Source: Syngnathus acus (Eukaryota > Chordata > Actinopteri > Syngnathiformes > Syngnathidae). From it: a stretch of 64,000 nucleotides of DNA. The DNA lies in NCBI RefSeq assembly GCF_901709675.1, contig NC_051103.1, forward strand, positions 6,991,501-7,055,500. Direction: 5' to 3'. A program made the translations under genes and the position numbers. Shown here in pieces: positions 23,089 to 44,515 of this stretch (position 1 is the stretch's first letter; each line of letters begins with the position of its first letter). Under the pieces are notes generated by a model that saw only the letters and a list, made by a program, of their open reading frames with translations, did no database searches and was not told the origin of the DNA.

Positions 23089-23922
23089 CTGTGCGAGTGT
23101 AGTTACACGAGGTCAAAGCAGTCTCACAAGGTAAATAAAAACAATTTCAGGTACATTGCTATGTCTTTTGTGTGTGTCCACTGCAAAGCCGACCATCACC
23201 ATCTTCATCCTCACAATTTCAGTTAGGGCTCTGTAGGCAGTTTGCATTCGAGGTGTGCGGGACTTTTTTTTTTTTTTTTTGTCCCGACAGGTGTCCCAGT
23301 GATGTTCGGCAAGGTGAGTCATTGTCGGGTCATCCGCCACGTCGTCGGATCCGCTCCGAAAGGCACCAGAGCCATTTTCATGCAGCAACTCAATTTAAAG
23401 CTCCTCTTGAAGCTAACGTACCCCTTTTATTTTTTTCTTCTCTTCATCTCCGCCCAGTGTGCCAGCGAGCCGGAAGACCCCTGGTAGCCATGGCGACCGC
23501 CGGCGCCCGCTCCACCCGGTGCTCGATTGCATCTGCCTTGTGGAGGTGGAGCAGCAACAGGAGGGGGAGGAGGGGGGTCTCATAGCACCATGTTCTTCAC
23601 CTAAATTGGACTTTGGGTGTGTGCGTAAGTCTGTATGTATGTGTGTCTGTGTGTGTGTGTGTGCGTGCGCCGGCGGGATGACATGACACACAGACTGCCT
23701 CAAACCGGGAGGGGAAATTGTCAAGATTTTATGAAGCATTGTAATGGTTAGAAAGATTTTTTTTTCTTTTTTTTTTTTTACCATTAAGTTTTTTTTTTCT
23801 CCTTGAATGTCGACGCCTGACATCACAATGACATGAGGACCGCCTGCGTGTGCATCTGTATGTGTGATGAATGGCTGAGAGAAGTTTGTGGATACAGACT
23901 GTACGCAATTCTTCTCCTGGAC

Positions 23923-23947
23923 TTTTTTTTTGGGGGGGGGGGGGGGG
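23923..23947. repeat. T9-G16 homopolymer junction
   Basis: Nine T bases run directly into sixteen G bases. Such junctions are rare and error-prone in assembly, so the exact length is uncertain. On RNA the G tract could form a quadruplex. Confidence 0.7.
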
Positions 23948-24526
23948 CTCTTTTTGTCCCCTTCCACGGCAAGCACACGCATTAACACTTCCACCCGTGC
24001 ACGAACTGTAATGTGTTGCGCCACCCACGCAGGCCACACTGCATGAGGATGTTCAAGGACATGTCATTTATAGATTGCCATGGACTGACTCCGCCCCCCC
24101 AGCAGCTTCTGGACTCTGACTTGCCAATGTCTTCTTTGCGTGTCGTCACTCTGATGATGATCAGGCAAGAAGAAAGGGCAGGATGGAACTTGTCTAAAAA
24201 GGGGTGTTAGAGTGTAGTATCACTGGTTGGACTTTGATTGTTGGTGAAATGGCAGGGAGGGTTACGACCCTGCCTATCCCCCCTTTACTAGCGCACATGG
24301 AGGCATGTTTTTTTTTTTTTTTTTCCCCTCCGAATTATTTTTTTTGTATTTTCCCCTCCCTTCCCTTGTTGTCCATGAGGTTCCTTAGGTGCTCGCTTGG
24401 TAGAGTGAGTGAAGTGGTCGTTTTAAAAATAATCCAGTTCGTTTCTGGTTCTCATGTTTGTATTGCTGTTGTTTGTTTGTTTGTTTGCACTCAACATTTG
24501 ATTACAGAAAAAGCGTCTATATGTGA

Positions 24527-24532
24527 AATAAA
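24527..24532 (+). terminator. Candidate ppm1b poly(A) signal
   Basis: AATAAA about 2 kb past the stop is the best-placed signal before a gene-free region. An earlier AATAAA-like motif occurs near 23133, so alternative ends are possible. Confidence 0.4.
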
Positions 24533-24540
24533 ACGCGAGA

Positions 24541-27500
24541 GGGGGGGAAATAAGCCAATTGCTGGATGTCCTTTTCTGCTGCCAAAAATAAAAGGTGATG
24601 AGGCGAGGTCAGTGATTGGAGTATCAATTTAAGAAATATTTCTATTGTTCTAGGACATTTTGTGGAGGTCTGATGACCCCCCCCCCCCGTTAAAAAATAT
24701 GCTGATTTTACTAAAATGATTTCAACTTTGCACTCAAATTACATTCTAACACAATATGAGCCCCATCTAATCTGTGACACTCTTCATTGTCTTGACGGTT
24801 TTCTCAATCCCCAGTGGGATTATGGGATTTGTGTTAAAATGTGAATGAGTAAATATACTGTATGGATTTTTGAGATGGGGGGGTCACATTCAATTTGAGT
24901 GATTGTTTGGCACGCGCCCGCCTGCAATCCACTTAAAGGCCGGTGATTAGAAAGTAGCATATGTGCATCCTAGCCTGGCTCGCATTTAATCTCCTTTCCT
25001 CCCTTTCGTTGGTTTGTATTTAGAAAGGCAAAGAAATCAGTGAAATGCGGCAAGTAGAACGCCCCCTAGTGGACAAGTCCAATACTTGCACACAACATTA
25101 CAAAATAATTGAAAATATAAATATATTTCACTTCAATGCGGTTATATTTACAGTTATTAATGCTGCCAAAAATGTTTCTAAGTGCTTTGTGCCCCTCCCC
25201 CCCCCCCACCAAACACAGATCAAATATTAATTGTGTCATCTGAAAATGACTCTTTGTTTTGGTTGATGCCATTTGCAGTCTTTATCCTTGCTCTTTTTAT
25301 CTTTTTTTAATCTTATGAAAATTCTGCAAAATTAGAAGTCCAATTGCTCTAGATGGGTTATTAAATCTGGTGCACCCTCCCTCAGGCAAACGTGCACGCT
25401 TGTTTCTGCGTGAAGCATATGATTTTGAGTGGAGTAATTTAGAAGATGAGCGTCCGGCCATTGTTATCGGGATTATCTGGCTCTTGCTGCTCAGATAGGT
25501 TAACATGCGGCGGATTAGAGGGGGATTATCCCCCCGACCACACCAGACAAGAGCTGCCCTGAAAAGACCTCTGCCCCCCCCTCACAGCCCCCCCCCCACC
25601 CCACCCCGATTCACAATGTGACCCCACCGTTCACTTGGGTTTTTAATTTAGCTTTCACGCACGGCGTTTGTGTGTGCGCTTAAAACCCACAAAAGACGAC
25701 TTAGGCTTCAATTGAATGTTAATATCATATTTTGACCTGGCTAAAAAAAAAAAAAAATGATGGCCAAAATATTAGAAAATCCTCATTTTGTGAGGTTAAT
25801 CTCGGGCAGTATCAAGCAAAAGTGTGATACAGGGCCTGCTTGTGCATTTCTGAGGTCACACAACAGTCCTTCCTTAAGTATGCTTAGCTCAATGCTAACC
25901 AACAATGCAAAATGCCATAGACAGGCTAGTAATTTGTGTCAACGTGGCTTCATTGTAAAGTTGTCTTCATAAGAACATGAACATTTTTAATAGTCTTAAA
26001 TCAGAACCATTTTAAGAAACAAACTCATGAGCTTTGTGAGGCTAGCTAGCATGCATCCGAAATTATTTGCGCTCCAGCTGTTTATATTTTTATAGCTTGC
26101 GCGGTCACAACAGCCCCAACATCTGCCATAGTTGGAGGACCGATTTGTCAAATTATCTGATTATCTTGTTTGTTTAGCGGCAAGGTGTTTTGTGTTTTCA
26201 TGTTTGCAGCCGTCGTCCCATCTGTCTCTTATGTTGTTTGTGCACGTCTGCGACACAACGGTCGCTTCCAGCCGTGGTTCACCTGAACGTGACGTCACCT
26301 TCAGATCTCTCTTTTGGGCAGTTTGGCATTTGCTCGAATTCACCCGTTTGCAACTAAAGTCTCCCAAAGAGGCAGGAAGTGATTAGCGGCTTAACAAAGC
26401 GATGGGTGACCCCTCCCCTGCCACCAGGTACTGTTAAAGTTAGAGTGGGGGGGGGGGTGCTTAAGAGGTCACTGTTAAGTTGTCAGAGGTCAGTGGAGGG
26501 GTTAATTAGAGGCCGGGGTCATTGTTTATGACAAAAAGAGGGATAAGCACTCAGAAAGTGTCCGTCCACCTTTACGCTAATTGCACTGCCTCTGAAATGG
26601 GACGGTGCACAAGTGACTTGGCAGGCTTTTTAGCCCTTCGAATAAAAATTGAGAAGACTCGATCAAAGCGTACATGAGCTGAGCTGTTCTTCTTCTGGTC
26701 AGGACATCATAAAGCTGATTTAGGTACAATCGAGGCGATTACCTCGACAAACATTATGTGCAGTGAAAAGTGTCACACGGTTCGCCAACAATACTTGACC
26801 CCCCCCCCCCCTCTCTCTTGTCATTGCGGCTAATTGGAAGTAACCCCCTTGGCACATCGCATCATCTAGCAATGGAGAAGCTGATGTGTGAGCAATCCTC
26901 CAAAGGCGTTGTGCACTTTGCCCCGCCTCCAAAGAAACATATTTTGACTTTTGATGCTAACTGCCCCTCTGGACCCCCCACTTGGCCAAAAGCATATGGC
27001 GCTGGCCCACCAACATGTGTTAATGTTGATTGAATAATGCCTCAGCCGCTATTTGACTAATGTTAGCACAGCTTTAATCCAAGCGTCGACGAGAATGCGG
27101 CTTAGCTCACATTTTAATAATATTAAAGGACAGACAAAAGTGATTAGACTGGGCGCTGGTCGTTTATCTGTGCTGCTACCTGTCCGTCCATCTGTTGTTT
27201 GATTGCTATTTGACCATAGATGTTTTTAGGCAATCGTGTCAAAAGTTATGTGATGAGAAGAAAGTCAAAAATTTCACAAAATTGAAATTATGTTTCGTCA
27301 TATATGTGCGTACAAACAGTTTCTGATGTGTGACAGCATCGTCGTGGCAACCATTTCCAGTCTCCATTTGGGGCATCTAAGCTTTTTAAGAAATTTCTCA
27401 TTATTTGTCATGAAATTTCAACTTTTTGGGGAAAAATTAGAACTTTGTTAAAAACATTCCAACTTTTTTATCTAATATTGTAAATTTATTTTCAATAGTT

Positions 27501-27670
27501 TCCAATCTCGCCCAGGAATCTGGTTGTGCGTGCTTGATTGACAGGTCGCATCTCCAGTCCGTCCAATCAGAAGTGCGCGCGACGGTCCCGCCCCCCTCAA
27601 AGGTGCACTCATAGAGCGCCTCTCGGAGTGGCTCGTATGCACATGGTCCGTGCGCATCCATCCCCTACAC
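24541..27670. other. Gene-free upstream region of the six gene
   Basis: No protein-coding signal was found over 3 kb. The region alternates poly-C and poly-G tracts (near 24680, 25200, 25570-25600, 26445 and 26805) with AT-rich stretches. Two islands look like non-repetitive regulatory DNA: 25310-25540, with three GGATTA sites, and 26376-26560, with AGGTCA-type half sites. A CTCF-like core is at 25061. The last 100 bp hold the presumed promoter and 5'UTR of the six gene. Confidence 0.5.
25470..25528. promoter_or_regulatory. Cluster of three GGATTA (K50 homeodomain) sites
   Basis: GGATTA occurs at 25470-25475, 25512-25517 and 25523-25528. OTX, CRX and PITX factors bind this core. The cluster lies 2.1 kb upstream of a SIX3-type gene of the kind expressed in eye and photoreceptors. 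A regulatory role is inferred from motif density and context. Confidence 0.4.
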
Positions 27671-28876
27671 ATGGTGTTCAGGTCGCCTCTCGACTTCTTC
27701 TCCGCCTCCCGTCTACTCCTTCCCCCCACGGCCAATGCCACCCCCGGCGACCCCCCGGTCTCCTGCGCCCCTCTACCGGGCCTGTGCTTCTCGGCCTCGC
27801 AGATCGCCAGCGTATGCGAGACGCTGGAGGAAACGGGCGACGTGGAGCGCCTGGCGCGCTTCCTCTGGTCCCTCCCGGTGACCTCGGACGGGCGTGACTC
27901 CATCTCGGAGCACGAGTCAGTGCGGCGCGCCCGCGCCGTGGTGGCCTACCACACCGGCAGCTTCCGCGAGCTGTACCGCATCGTGGAGACTCACCGCTTC
28001 ACACGCGCTTCCCACGGCAAACTGCAGGCCATGTGGCTGGAGGCGCACTACCGAGAAGCGGAGAAGCTGCGCGGCCGGCCGTTGGGGCCCGTGGACAAGT
28101 ACCGCGTCCGCAAGAAGTTCCCGCTGCCGCGCACCATCTGGGACGGCGAGCAGAAGACGCATTGCTTTAAGGAGCGCACGCGCGGACTTCTGCGCGAGTG
28201 GTACCTCCAGGATCCCTACCCGAACCCCGGCAAGAAACGAGAACTGGCGCACGCTACCGGCCTCACTCCGACCCAGGTGGGGAACTGGTTCAAGAACCGC
28301 AGGCAGCGAGATCGAGCCGCGGCTGCCAAAAACAGGTGAGTCGCTCACACCGATTTTCTGCTCATTCTAAGCCTAAATGAAGTCCTCTGATATCAGGTCA
28401 TAATTCTGAGTGGTTTTACTAGCCGAGGGCGGCGCACCACAGGCGCCTGTGGCCGTGCGTAAAAGGCTCATTCACGCGTAAAAGCGCGCAGCCATTCAAA
28501 CTTGTTGGTTTTGGGTATTTCGGTCAGGCGGAACTAAGTGTGTCTGTCTCAGACTCAAAAAGGGAGTGTGACGATGATCAGCCGGATTGTCTTCCCATTT
28601 GGACCCCCCCCCCCCCTATATTTTCACCGCTTAAATATGTGTTGCCATTGAAACGAATAATTCAAAGCATTTTTTTTTACATCCAGCTTAGCTCATTTTA
28701 CATCGAAGAAAAAAAAAGTGTCTTTCACCCTCAGGTTGCAGCACCACCGTTTGTGTTCTGAAGGCGCGGGCCATCCCCTAGGCGTGGGGGCGTGCAGTCC
28801 GAACCTGAACGCGGACCGAGCCGACGGCCAAACACTCCTCTCGGTAACGGACAGTGACTCGGACTTGGACGTCTGA
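27671..28876 (+). CDS. six7: SIX3/6-subfamily homeobox gene, best fit six7
   Basis: Two exons, 27671-28335 and 28735-28876, join through an AG/G split Arg codon to 268 aa. The product is a nuclear transcription factor with a SIX domain (about residues 45-160, [20 protein letters not shown]) and a SIX-type homeodomain (about 160-220, ending [18 protein letters not shown]). The start MVFRSPLD and the acidic tail [11 protein letters not shown] are SIX3-family hallmarks. ATG 27671 was preferred over in-frame ATG 27650 because of MVFRSPLD. It departs from SIX3 at many normally invariant places, for example [29 protein letters not shown] and RGLLREWY, and it lacks the Gly-rich N-terminus. That divergence suggests the fish-specific paralog six7, which in zebrafish supports green-opsin expression. 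A fast-evolving six3 duplicate is the alternative. Confidence 0.85.
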
Positions 28877-30668
28877 CGCTTATCATGATCACAAATATCA
28901 TTATTATTGTTATTATCATTATGAATATTACATGATGAATAATATTACAAATATTGGATTGAGAAAACACTGGTGGTCCCAATCTCCCCGGACCCTCATA
29001 CTCAGCTATGCAAGCTTGTTGTATTTGTGCATTGACAATCCACATTTCATGTCTTTTTTTAAATAGTCATATGGTGTCCCAGGTGTCCGCGAATGTAGAC
29101 AATCATTTTTCCTATAATTTAACGTTGACCTCCAATGTTTTATGTACTTGAAATCAAATGTTTTGTTACTTTATATAAATAAAAGTATTTAATGTATTTT
29201 TGTTTTTTTCATGAGTGTCTTGTTGGCAAAACACACAGCTGGCACCCAGCTGCACACACACAGACCCACGCGATATAAAAAAGAATTATATGATTGCTTT
29301 ATTAGTATTTTTTCTTGAAAAAAAAAAGCAAACTCTTGAGTAACAGTAAAGACCTGAGTAACAGTAAACTTTCCATCACCTTGTAGACTACTAGATGAAC
29401 ATGAATAATATTTTTTCAGGCACAATGACGTCACTTATAGGATGCCAGCTAAAGCTGGGTGATGAGTCCCGACGGCCAGGAGGGTTCGCAATTGCTCAGG
29501 TTTATAATACTCTCACCTCCCGTGGCTATTTTGACTACTGGAAGGGCCGAGGACTAAGCGGAACCTCAGTCGGGTTTGAGCCATACAAATATTTCTTTTA
29601 TTAACTTTTATTATTTTTATGTATTAACTCGTACTGAAAAGGGGAAACTGCATTGGTAATTGGCATCGCCAGGTACTTAAGTGTATAACGGAATTTTACC
29701 TTTTATTTGGGTACAGCTGTTGTAAAATTACTTTTTTACTTTTATAAGTTTTTAACAAACATCTGTATTTCTACTTTGGTAGAGAATGTGATTACTTCAG
29801 CAACATTTGCGTGAATCTAGTACCAAAAGTCCTAAATTGGCATCAACACGGGTCACACTAACACAACCGCGTGAACGCGCACTACCTCTGCCTTCCTCTC
29901 CTCGGGTGCGCGCGCGATGACGCGTTTTGCGCATTTCCTGCGGGCACGCGCGGAGACGGGAAGCAGAGGCAGGCGGGGGCGCTCGCGCACGGACAAACGC
30001 GCACGCGCGCGCGCACACACACACAGAGAAAAATCGAACGGTGGCGAAGAAGCCAACGTGAGTGATGCACTCGTGAACGCCGTGGAACCGAACACGCAAA
30101 CCGGGGGGGGAAGCGGACGACTCGGAACCGTCGTTTGGACGCGGGAACGAGTTCCGTGAATTGAGCGTTTAAGCGGCGGGAGATTAATCCTTCGAGGCGG
30201 AGGGGGGAGCGACAGCCCATAGACTGGGGGCCGGAGACTGGAGCGCCAAACCCGGATGGCTAGGCGCGGCTGCTCCCGCTCTCCCCCACCCTGAGCCCGA
30301 GTGAGGCACACCGTGGACGTGTGGTGTGTATGTACGTATGTCGGGGTGGCGGTGGGGGGGCCGCAGTAGAAGAAGACAGCTCACGGGAGGCTGCTCGTCG
30401 GCGTCCCGGGTTTGAGATCTTCAGCCCTGTTTCCGCTTGTGCCCAAGCATAAACAATCCAGGAGTAGGACGTCTTCTTTCTCGTCATCCTCAGACCAGAA
30501 TATGTCTGCAGAGTCCAGGCGTCATTATGGGATGTAGCCCCACTGTGGTGTGACCGCCCCCCCCACCCCTCTCCCCCGTTTCCCCACTCCACTCACTGGA
30601 AGGAAACTGCTTGGAAAAGGCAGACGACCCCCAAACAGAAAGCTCAAGGAAGGAAGGAAGTCTCAAAC
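28877..30668. other. Intergenic: six gene 3' end to prkce start
   Basis: The first 310 bp is the six 3'UTR, ending near the AATAAA at 29178. The middle is AT-rich with no gene. From about 29850 to 30668 the sequence is CpG- and GC-rich with CGCG tracts and a short CA run at 30016-30024. It fits a CpG-island promoter and 5'UTR for prkce. The ORFs there are by-products of GC-rich sequence. Confidence 0.55.
29178..29183 (+). terminator. Poly(A) signal of the six gene
   Basis: AATAAA lies 302 bp after the stop and is followed by a T/GT-rich stretch, a good match to a functional signal. Confidence 0.6.
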
Positions 30669-41063
<10,395 letters not shown>

Positions 41064-41578
41064 ACACACACCTTTTGGCGCCGTGGTTACTTTACATGCG
41101 TTGTCGTCGTCGTTCTTGTCGTTGCCTGGATTTTATGATAAATATGCACATCCGCTTGAAAACACTTTGCCACACATACACAAATACACACACTTTAGAC
41201 GGCTTCTTCCTCCCTGCAGAGCACCTGTATACTGTACATATAAATCCAGATATTAGCCTGTGTCGCGTATCGTGTCGCTGTCGTCCGCAAGCTTGTTGCG
41301 CATGGACAAGCACCCCCCTGAAAGACCCCCAGTGTCTTTTAACGGCCCTCATTAGGGACCCGACTCCCCTCCGTTTTGTGCAATATAACCCTCTCTCATA
41401 TCTTTCTATATGATATATTTTATGGCTTTTTTTTTTTTTTGTAATCATTCCCGATTGGTCTGAATGACGCTTGTGTCCATCCAATGAATGTGCAGCTTAC
41501 TCACAGGCTATTGAACTAATTACAACGAGCCGCCGTTTTGTCCCGAATGTACATTTTGGCTCGTGCGCGTGCGTGCCT

Positions 41579-41599
41579 GTGTGTGTGTGTGTGTGTGTG
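41579..41599. repeat. (GT)n microsatellite in prkce 3'UTR
   Basis: About ten uninterrupted GT units, 515 bp after the prkce stop codon. Confidence 0.85.
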
Positions 41600-42113
41600 A
41601 GCGTTTCCACAGTTACCAGCAGTGTTCCCCCGCTTCCCCTTGCAGCCAAACTGCTTGCTTTACTTTTTCTTTTTGAAATTCTAATTATTATTATTATTAT
41701 TGTAAAGTGTATTATCCGAGCGACATGTTTGTGTATATTACTCTTAACTATACTATAGTAGGTCTGTTACAGCCTGAGTGAAAGGACCAGCAGTTGAATT
41801 ACCTCACATTTCCACCACCACCGATACAGTGGCGCAACTAATGCGCATGCCAGAAAGTCGCCACTGTACTCATCCACACTCAAAACACATATTTACACAA
41901 GGACTGTTGTTGCGTGCACTGTAATTGGGAGCGGGGGCAACGTTGGGAGGGTTTGGGGGGGGGCGTGTGTGTGTGTGCGCGTGTGTGTGTGCATCTAGTG
42001 AAGCTTCGCGCAATCCAGGGATTAGCCTGATCCCGGTCACACTATCTTACATTGTGCCAAAAAGAAAATACCGAAAACAAACCAATGTAGTGCGATGGCA
42101 GCCAGGCCCTGTC

Positions 42114-42155
42114 GTCTGTCTGCTGTCCGTCTGTCTGCTGTCCGTCTGTCTGCTC
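42114..42155. repeat. 15-bp minisatellite, nearly three copies
   Basis: Two identical units GTCTGTCTGCTGTCC (42114-42128 and 42129-42143) are followed by a partial third copy. The array lies just before the prkce poly(A) signal. Confidence 0.85.
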
Positions 42156-42162
42156 TGACTCC

Positions 42163-42168
42163 AATAAA
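42163..42168 (+). terminator. Candidate prkce poly(A) signal
   Basis: AATAAA about 1.1 kb after the stop, directly after the minisatellite and followed by A-rich sequence. Confidence 0.5.
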
Positions 42169-42356
42169 ATGACAAGAAGAAAAAAAAAAGAATTGTTGTC
42201 AGCGCTCCTCCTGCATCCTTCCTTCCTTTCTTTTTTTCAAGCATGTGAGGCAGGTTCTGTTGCGTAGAGAGGGGAGGGGAACAGAGCGAAGGGGAGGGGG
42301 ATGCGCTCTCTCCTCTGCATGACCTTTGAACTGCAGTTCAGTCGTTGCGTTCTAAT

Positions 42357-42388
42357 TGACTGACTGACTGACTGACTGACTGACTGAC
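42357..42388. repeat. (TGAC)8 microsatellite just upstream of the epas1-like start
   Basis: Eight perfect TGAC units end 12 bp before the start codon at 42401, so they probably lie in the 5'UTR or core promoter of that gene. Confidence 0.9.
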
Positions 42389-42400
42389 AGCGGGAACGTG

Positions 42401-44515
42401 ATGAGAGCTGACAAGGAGAGGAGAAGGTAAATTGACTTTTATTTATTGGATCTTTTTTTTTTTAAATTGCATTATTTGGCATTGCTTGTAATGATGAATT
42501 TACAAAATTGATAAACGTAACAAAAATAATGAACTAAATTTAGCATTTGTAAATTAGTCATTTATTTTCTCCCCAATATATATTTTTTTAGGGGTGTGTA
42601 GACTTTTTAGACGTTTCTTTCTTTTTGGCAGGGCGATTAGTCGCGAGGCAGCCAGGCGGAGGCGGCGAGTGGAGTCGGACGTGTTTGGCGATTTGTGCCG
42701 CCTGCTGCCGTTGCGAGCGTCCATCAGAGATCACCTGGATAAACCGTCCATCATCCGTCTGGCGCTTTGCTACATTCGACTCAAAACGCTGCTACAAGGT
42801 GATATGCTCTCAATACAAGTTTGAATTTAGTTTTTTTTTCCAACTTGGTCTTTCTGTGTTACTCACAAAGACTGATATCATCTGTCGCGATCCACAGACG
42901 ACTTGTACGTGTCACCGTTTTTGGATTTGAAGGGCACGACGGAGGCTGCAGAGGAGACTGGCATCTACCTAACCATCCTGGAGGGATTTGTGATGGTGCT
43001 GTCCCTCGAGGGGGACATGATGTTCCTGTCCGACAACGTCGGTTGCTACCTGGGACTCACACAGGTACACAGGCATTCAGTGCCCTCCACTCGTCCAGTT
43101 TGCCCTTTGGATCAGACATATTTATTATTTATTTTATATTATATTTATTAATATTGATAAACTGCATTTGTATAATTTCATTTTATTATTGTCTTTTGTT
43201 TGTATTCATAATTACTTTTCTTCTTTTTTTCTTATTTTGTGCCCGAAATAAAAATATTTAAAATTAGTACACACAGACACAAAGGTGAAAATGTCTATTA
43301 AAGATTTTTGTGACCCCCCCCCGCTCCCCTTTAGACTGAACTGATGGGACACAACATTTTTGAGTTTACTCACCCGTATGACCACAAAGAAATCAAAAGT
43401 AATCTCCGCCTATCTGCAGGTTTGTGAACATTTGCGTGTATGTTTGAGGTTAGAACAATTGATTCGTTATTAAATGAATTTGTTTGCTTCTTTAAGAGGA
43501 GTTTTGGAGCGACGCAAAGCGTGACTTTGTGGTGAGGATTAAAAGCACCCTAAGCCTCCGAGGACGGAGCACCAACATCAAGTCGGCCACGTGGAAGGTT
43601 GTGCACAAATGATTATTTTCACACTTTTGTTTTGAAACACATTTTGCTTTTATTAATAAAAAAAAAAAAAATCATTGTTGCTTTTGTACTTTAAATTACA
43701 TTTCAAGCATTTTATTATTCTTTTTTTTTTACTCTTCATCATATTTTTGTTCGTTTTTCAGTGCCATTTTTTCCTTTTGTCATTTTGGGGGCTTTTCTTT
43801 CTTTCGCGATGGTAGGTGTTGCAGTGCCAGGGCCGAGCGATGGCTTGCGCCGGCCCCTTCCCGGCCTCCTGCCTTCTGCTCACCTGTCGTCCTCTGCCCG
43901 TGTCTCACACGCTCCTCTGCGCTCGCACCTTCAGCAGCCAGCACAGCATGGACATGAGGTTCACACAGTGCGACCACAGGTGAGCGCAAACACTCGACAA
44001 CATTTGATTCAGCTTGATCTAATGGTGTGCGTACGTGTGAAGCGTGTTGTCAATTTTAGGGTACCCGTCTCACGAGCTGGTGGGCCGCTCCATATATGAG
44101 CTTTGTCACACGCTGGACACAATCCGTTTGACCAAATATCACGTCGACTGTAAGTCATAAAGGTGAAGCAGCGCGTGATCGTTATCCCATGTTGTTTTTG
44201 AAATGTTTTTTTTTTTTTGCAGTGTGCTCAAAGAGTCAGTCAGTCAGCGGCCGCTACAGGATTCTAGTGAAGGGCGGCGGGTATGTGTGGGTGGAGAGCC
44301 ACAGCGCCGTGGTACCGAGGGTCCGGGCGTCCAAGTCTAGAACCGGAGCCCCGCAGCATCTTATGGTCCTCTGCGTCACCTACGTGCTAAGGTATTGGCA
44401 CAAATTTATGTTTGGGACATTGAGGCAATATGACAATTTATTTATTTATTTATTTATTTATTTGTGCGACAGCGACGTGGAGGAGCCGTTCCTGCAGCTC
44501 TCTGTGGACCAATGA
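42401..44515 (+). CDS. Truncated HIF-2alpha (epas1)-like bHLH-PAS gene
   Basis: Nine exons join in frame to 342 aa: 42401-42426, 42632-42798, 42898-43064, 43335-43419, 43497-43597, 43816-43979, 44043-44149, 44223-44391, 44473-44515. Exon 1 (MRADKERR-) mirrors EPAS1 MTADKEKK-. The basic region [10 protein letters not shown], the helix ([16 protein letters not shown]), PAS-A ([20 protein letters not shown], then [12 protein letters not shown] and [10 protein letters not shown]) and PAS-B ([39 protein letters not shown]) follow HIF-2alpha. [20 protein letters not shown] then ends at TGA, where EPAS1 continues with SMDQTE. No degradation or transactivation exons follow. Exon 7 uses acceptor GAAG at 44042, which restores the family's spacing before [12 protein letters not shown]. 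Human EPAS1 also follows PRKCE on the same strand. It could act as an IPAS-like competitor, or be decaying. Bases are intact, but expression is unproven. Confidence 0.82.
44437..44463. repeat. (TTTA)n microsatellite in the epas1-like gene
   Basis: About seven TTTA units in the last intron, ending eight bases before the final acceptor, where they may form part of the polypyrimidine region. Confidence 0.85.

Larger units (their letters stand above)
22485..24540 (+). other. ppm1b 3'UTR, repeat-rich
   Basis: No new gene lies in the 2 kb after the stop. It carries a GT run at 23067-23088, GT-rich tracts near 22760 and 23640-23665, a T9-G16 homopolymer junction at 23923-23947, a T run at about 24308-24324 and a (GTTT)n tract near 24470-24488. 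Length and content are typical of a long 3'UTR in compact fish genomes. Confidence 0.5.
41064..42400. other. prkce 3'UTR and spacer to the epas1-like gene
   Basis: No extra gene is present. The prkce 3'UTR contains a GT run (41579-41599), a second GT-rich tract (about 41961-41990), a 15-bp minisatellite (42114-42155) and AATAAA at 42163. Only about 230 bp then separates this signal from the next start codon, so the promoter of the downstream gene must be very compact or overlap the prkce 3' end. Confidence 0.6.

Noticed and set aside
27650-27670. Upstream ATG of the six gene
   Set aside because: It adds only seven residues, and the next ATG begins MVFRSPLD, the family's standard start.
29430-29600. 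Possible SINE or tRNA-like piece with GGGTTTGAGCC
   Set aside because: Only a weak B-box-like word is present, with no A-box, tail or second copy in the window.
42401-44515. Calling the epas1-like gene a pseudogene
   Set aside because: With the upstream exon 7 acceptor all nine exons join in frame and retain GT-AG sites. Truncation alone does not make a pseudogene, though decay is not excluded.
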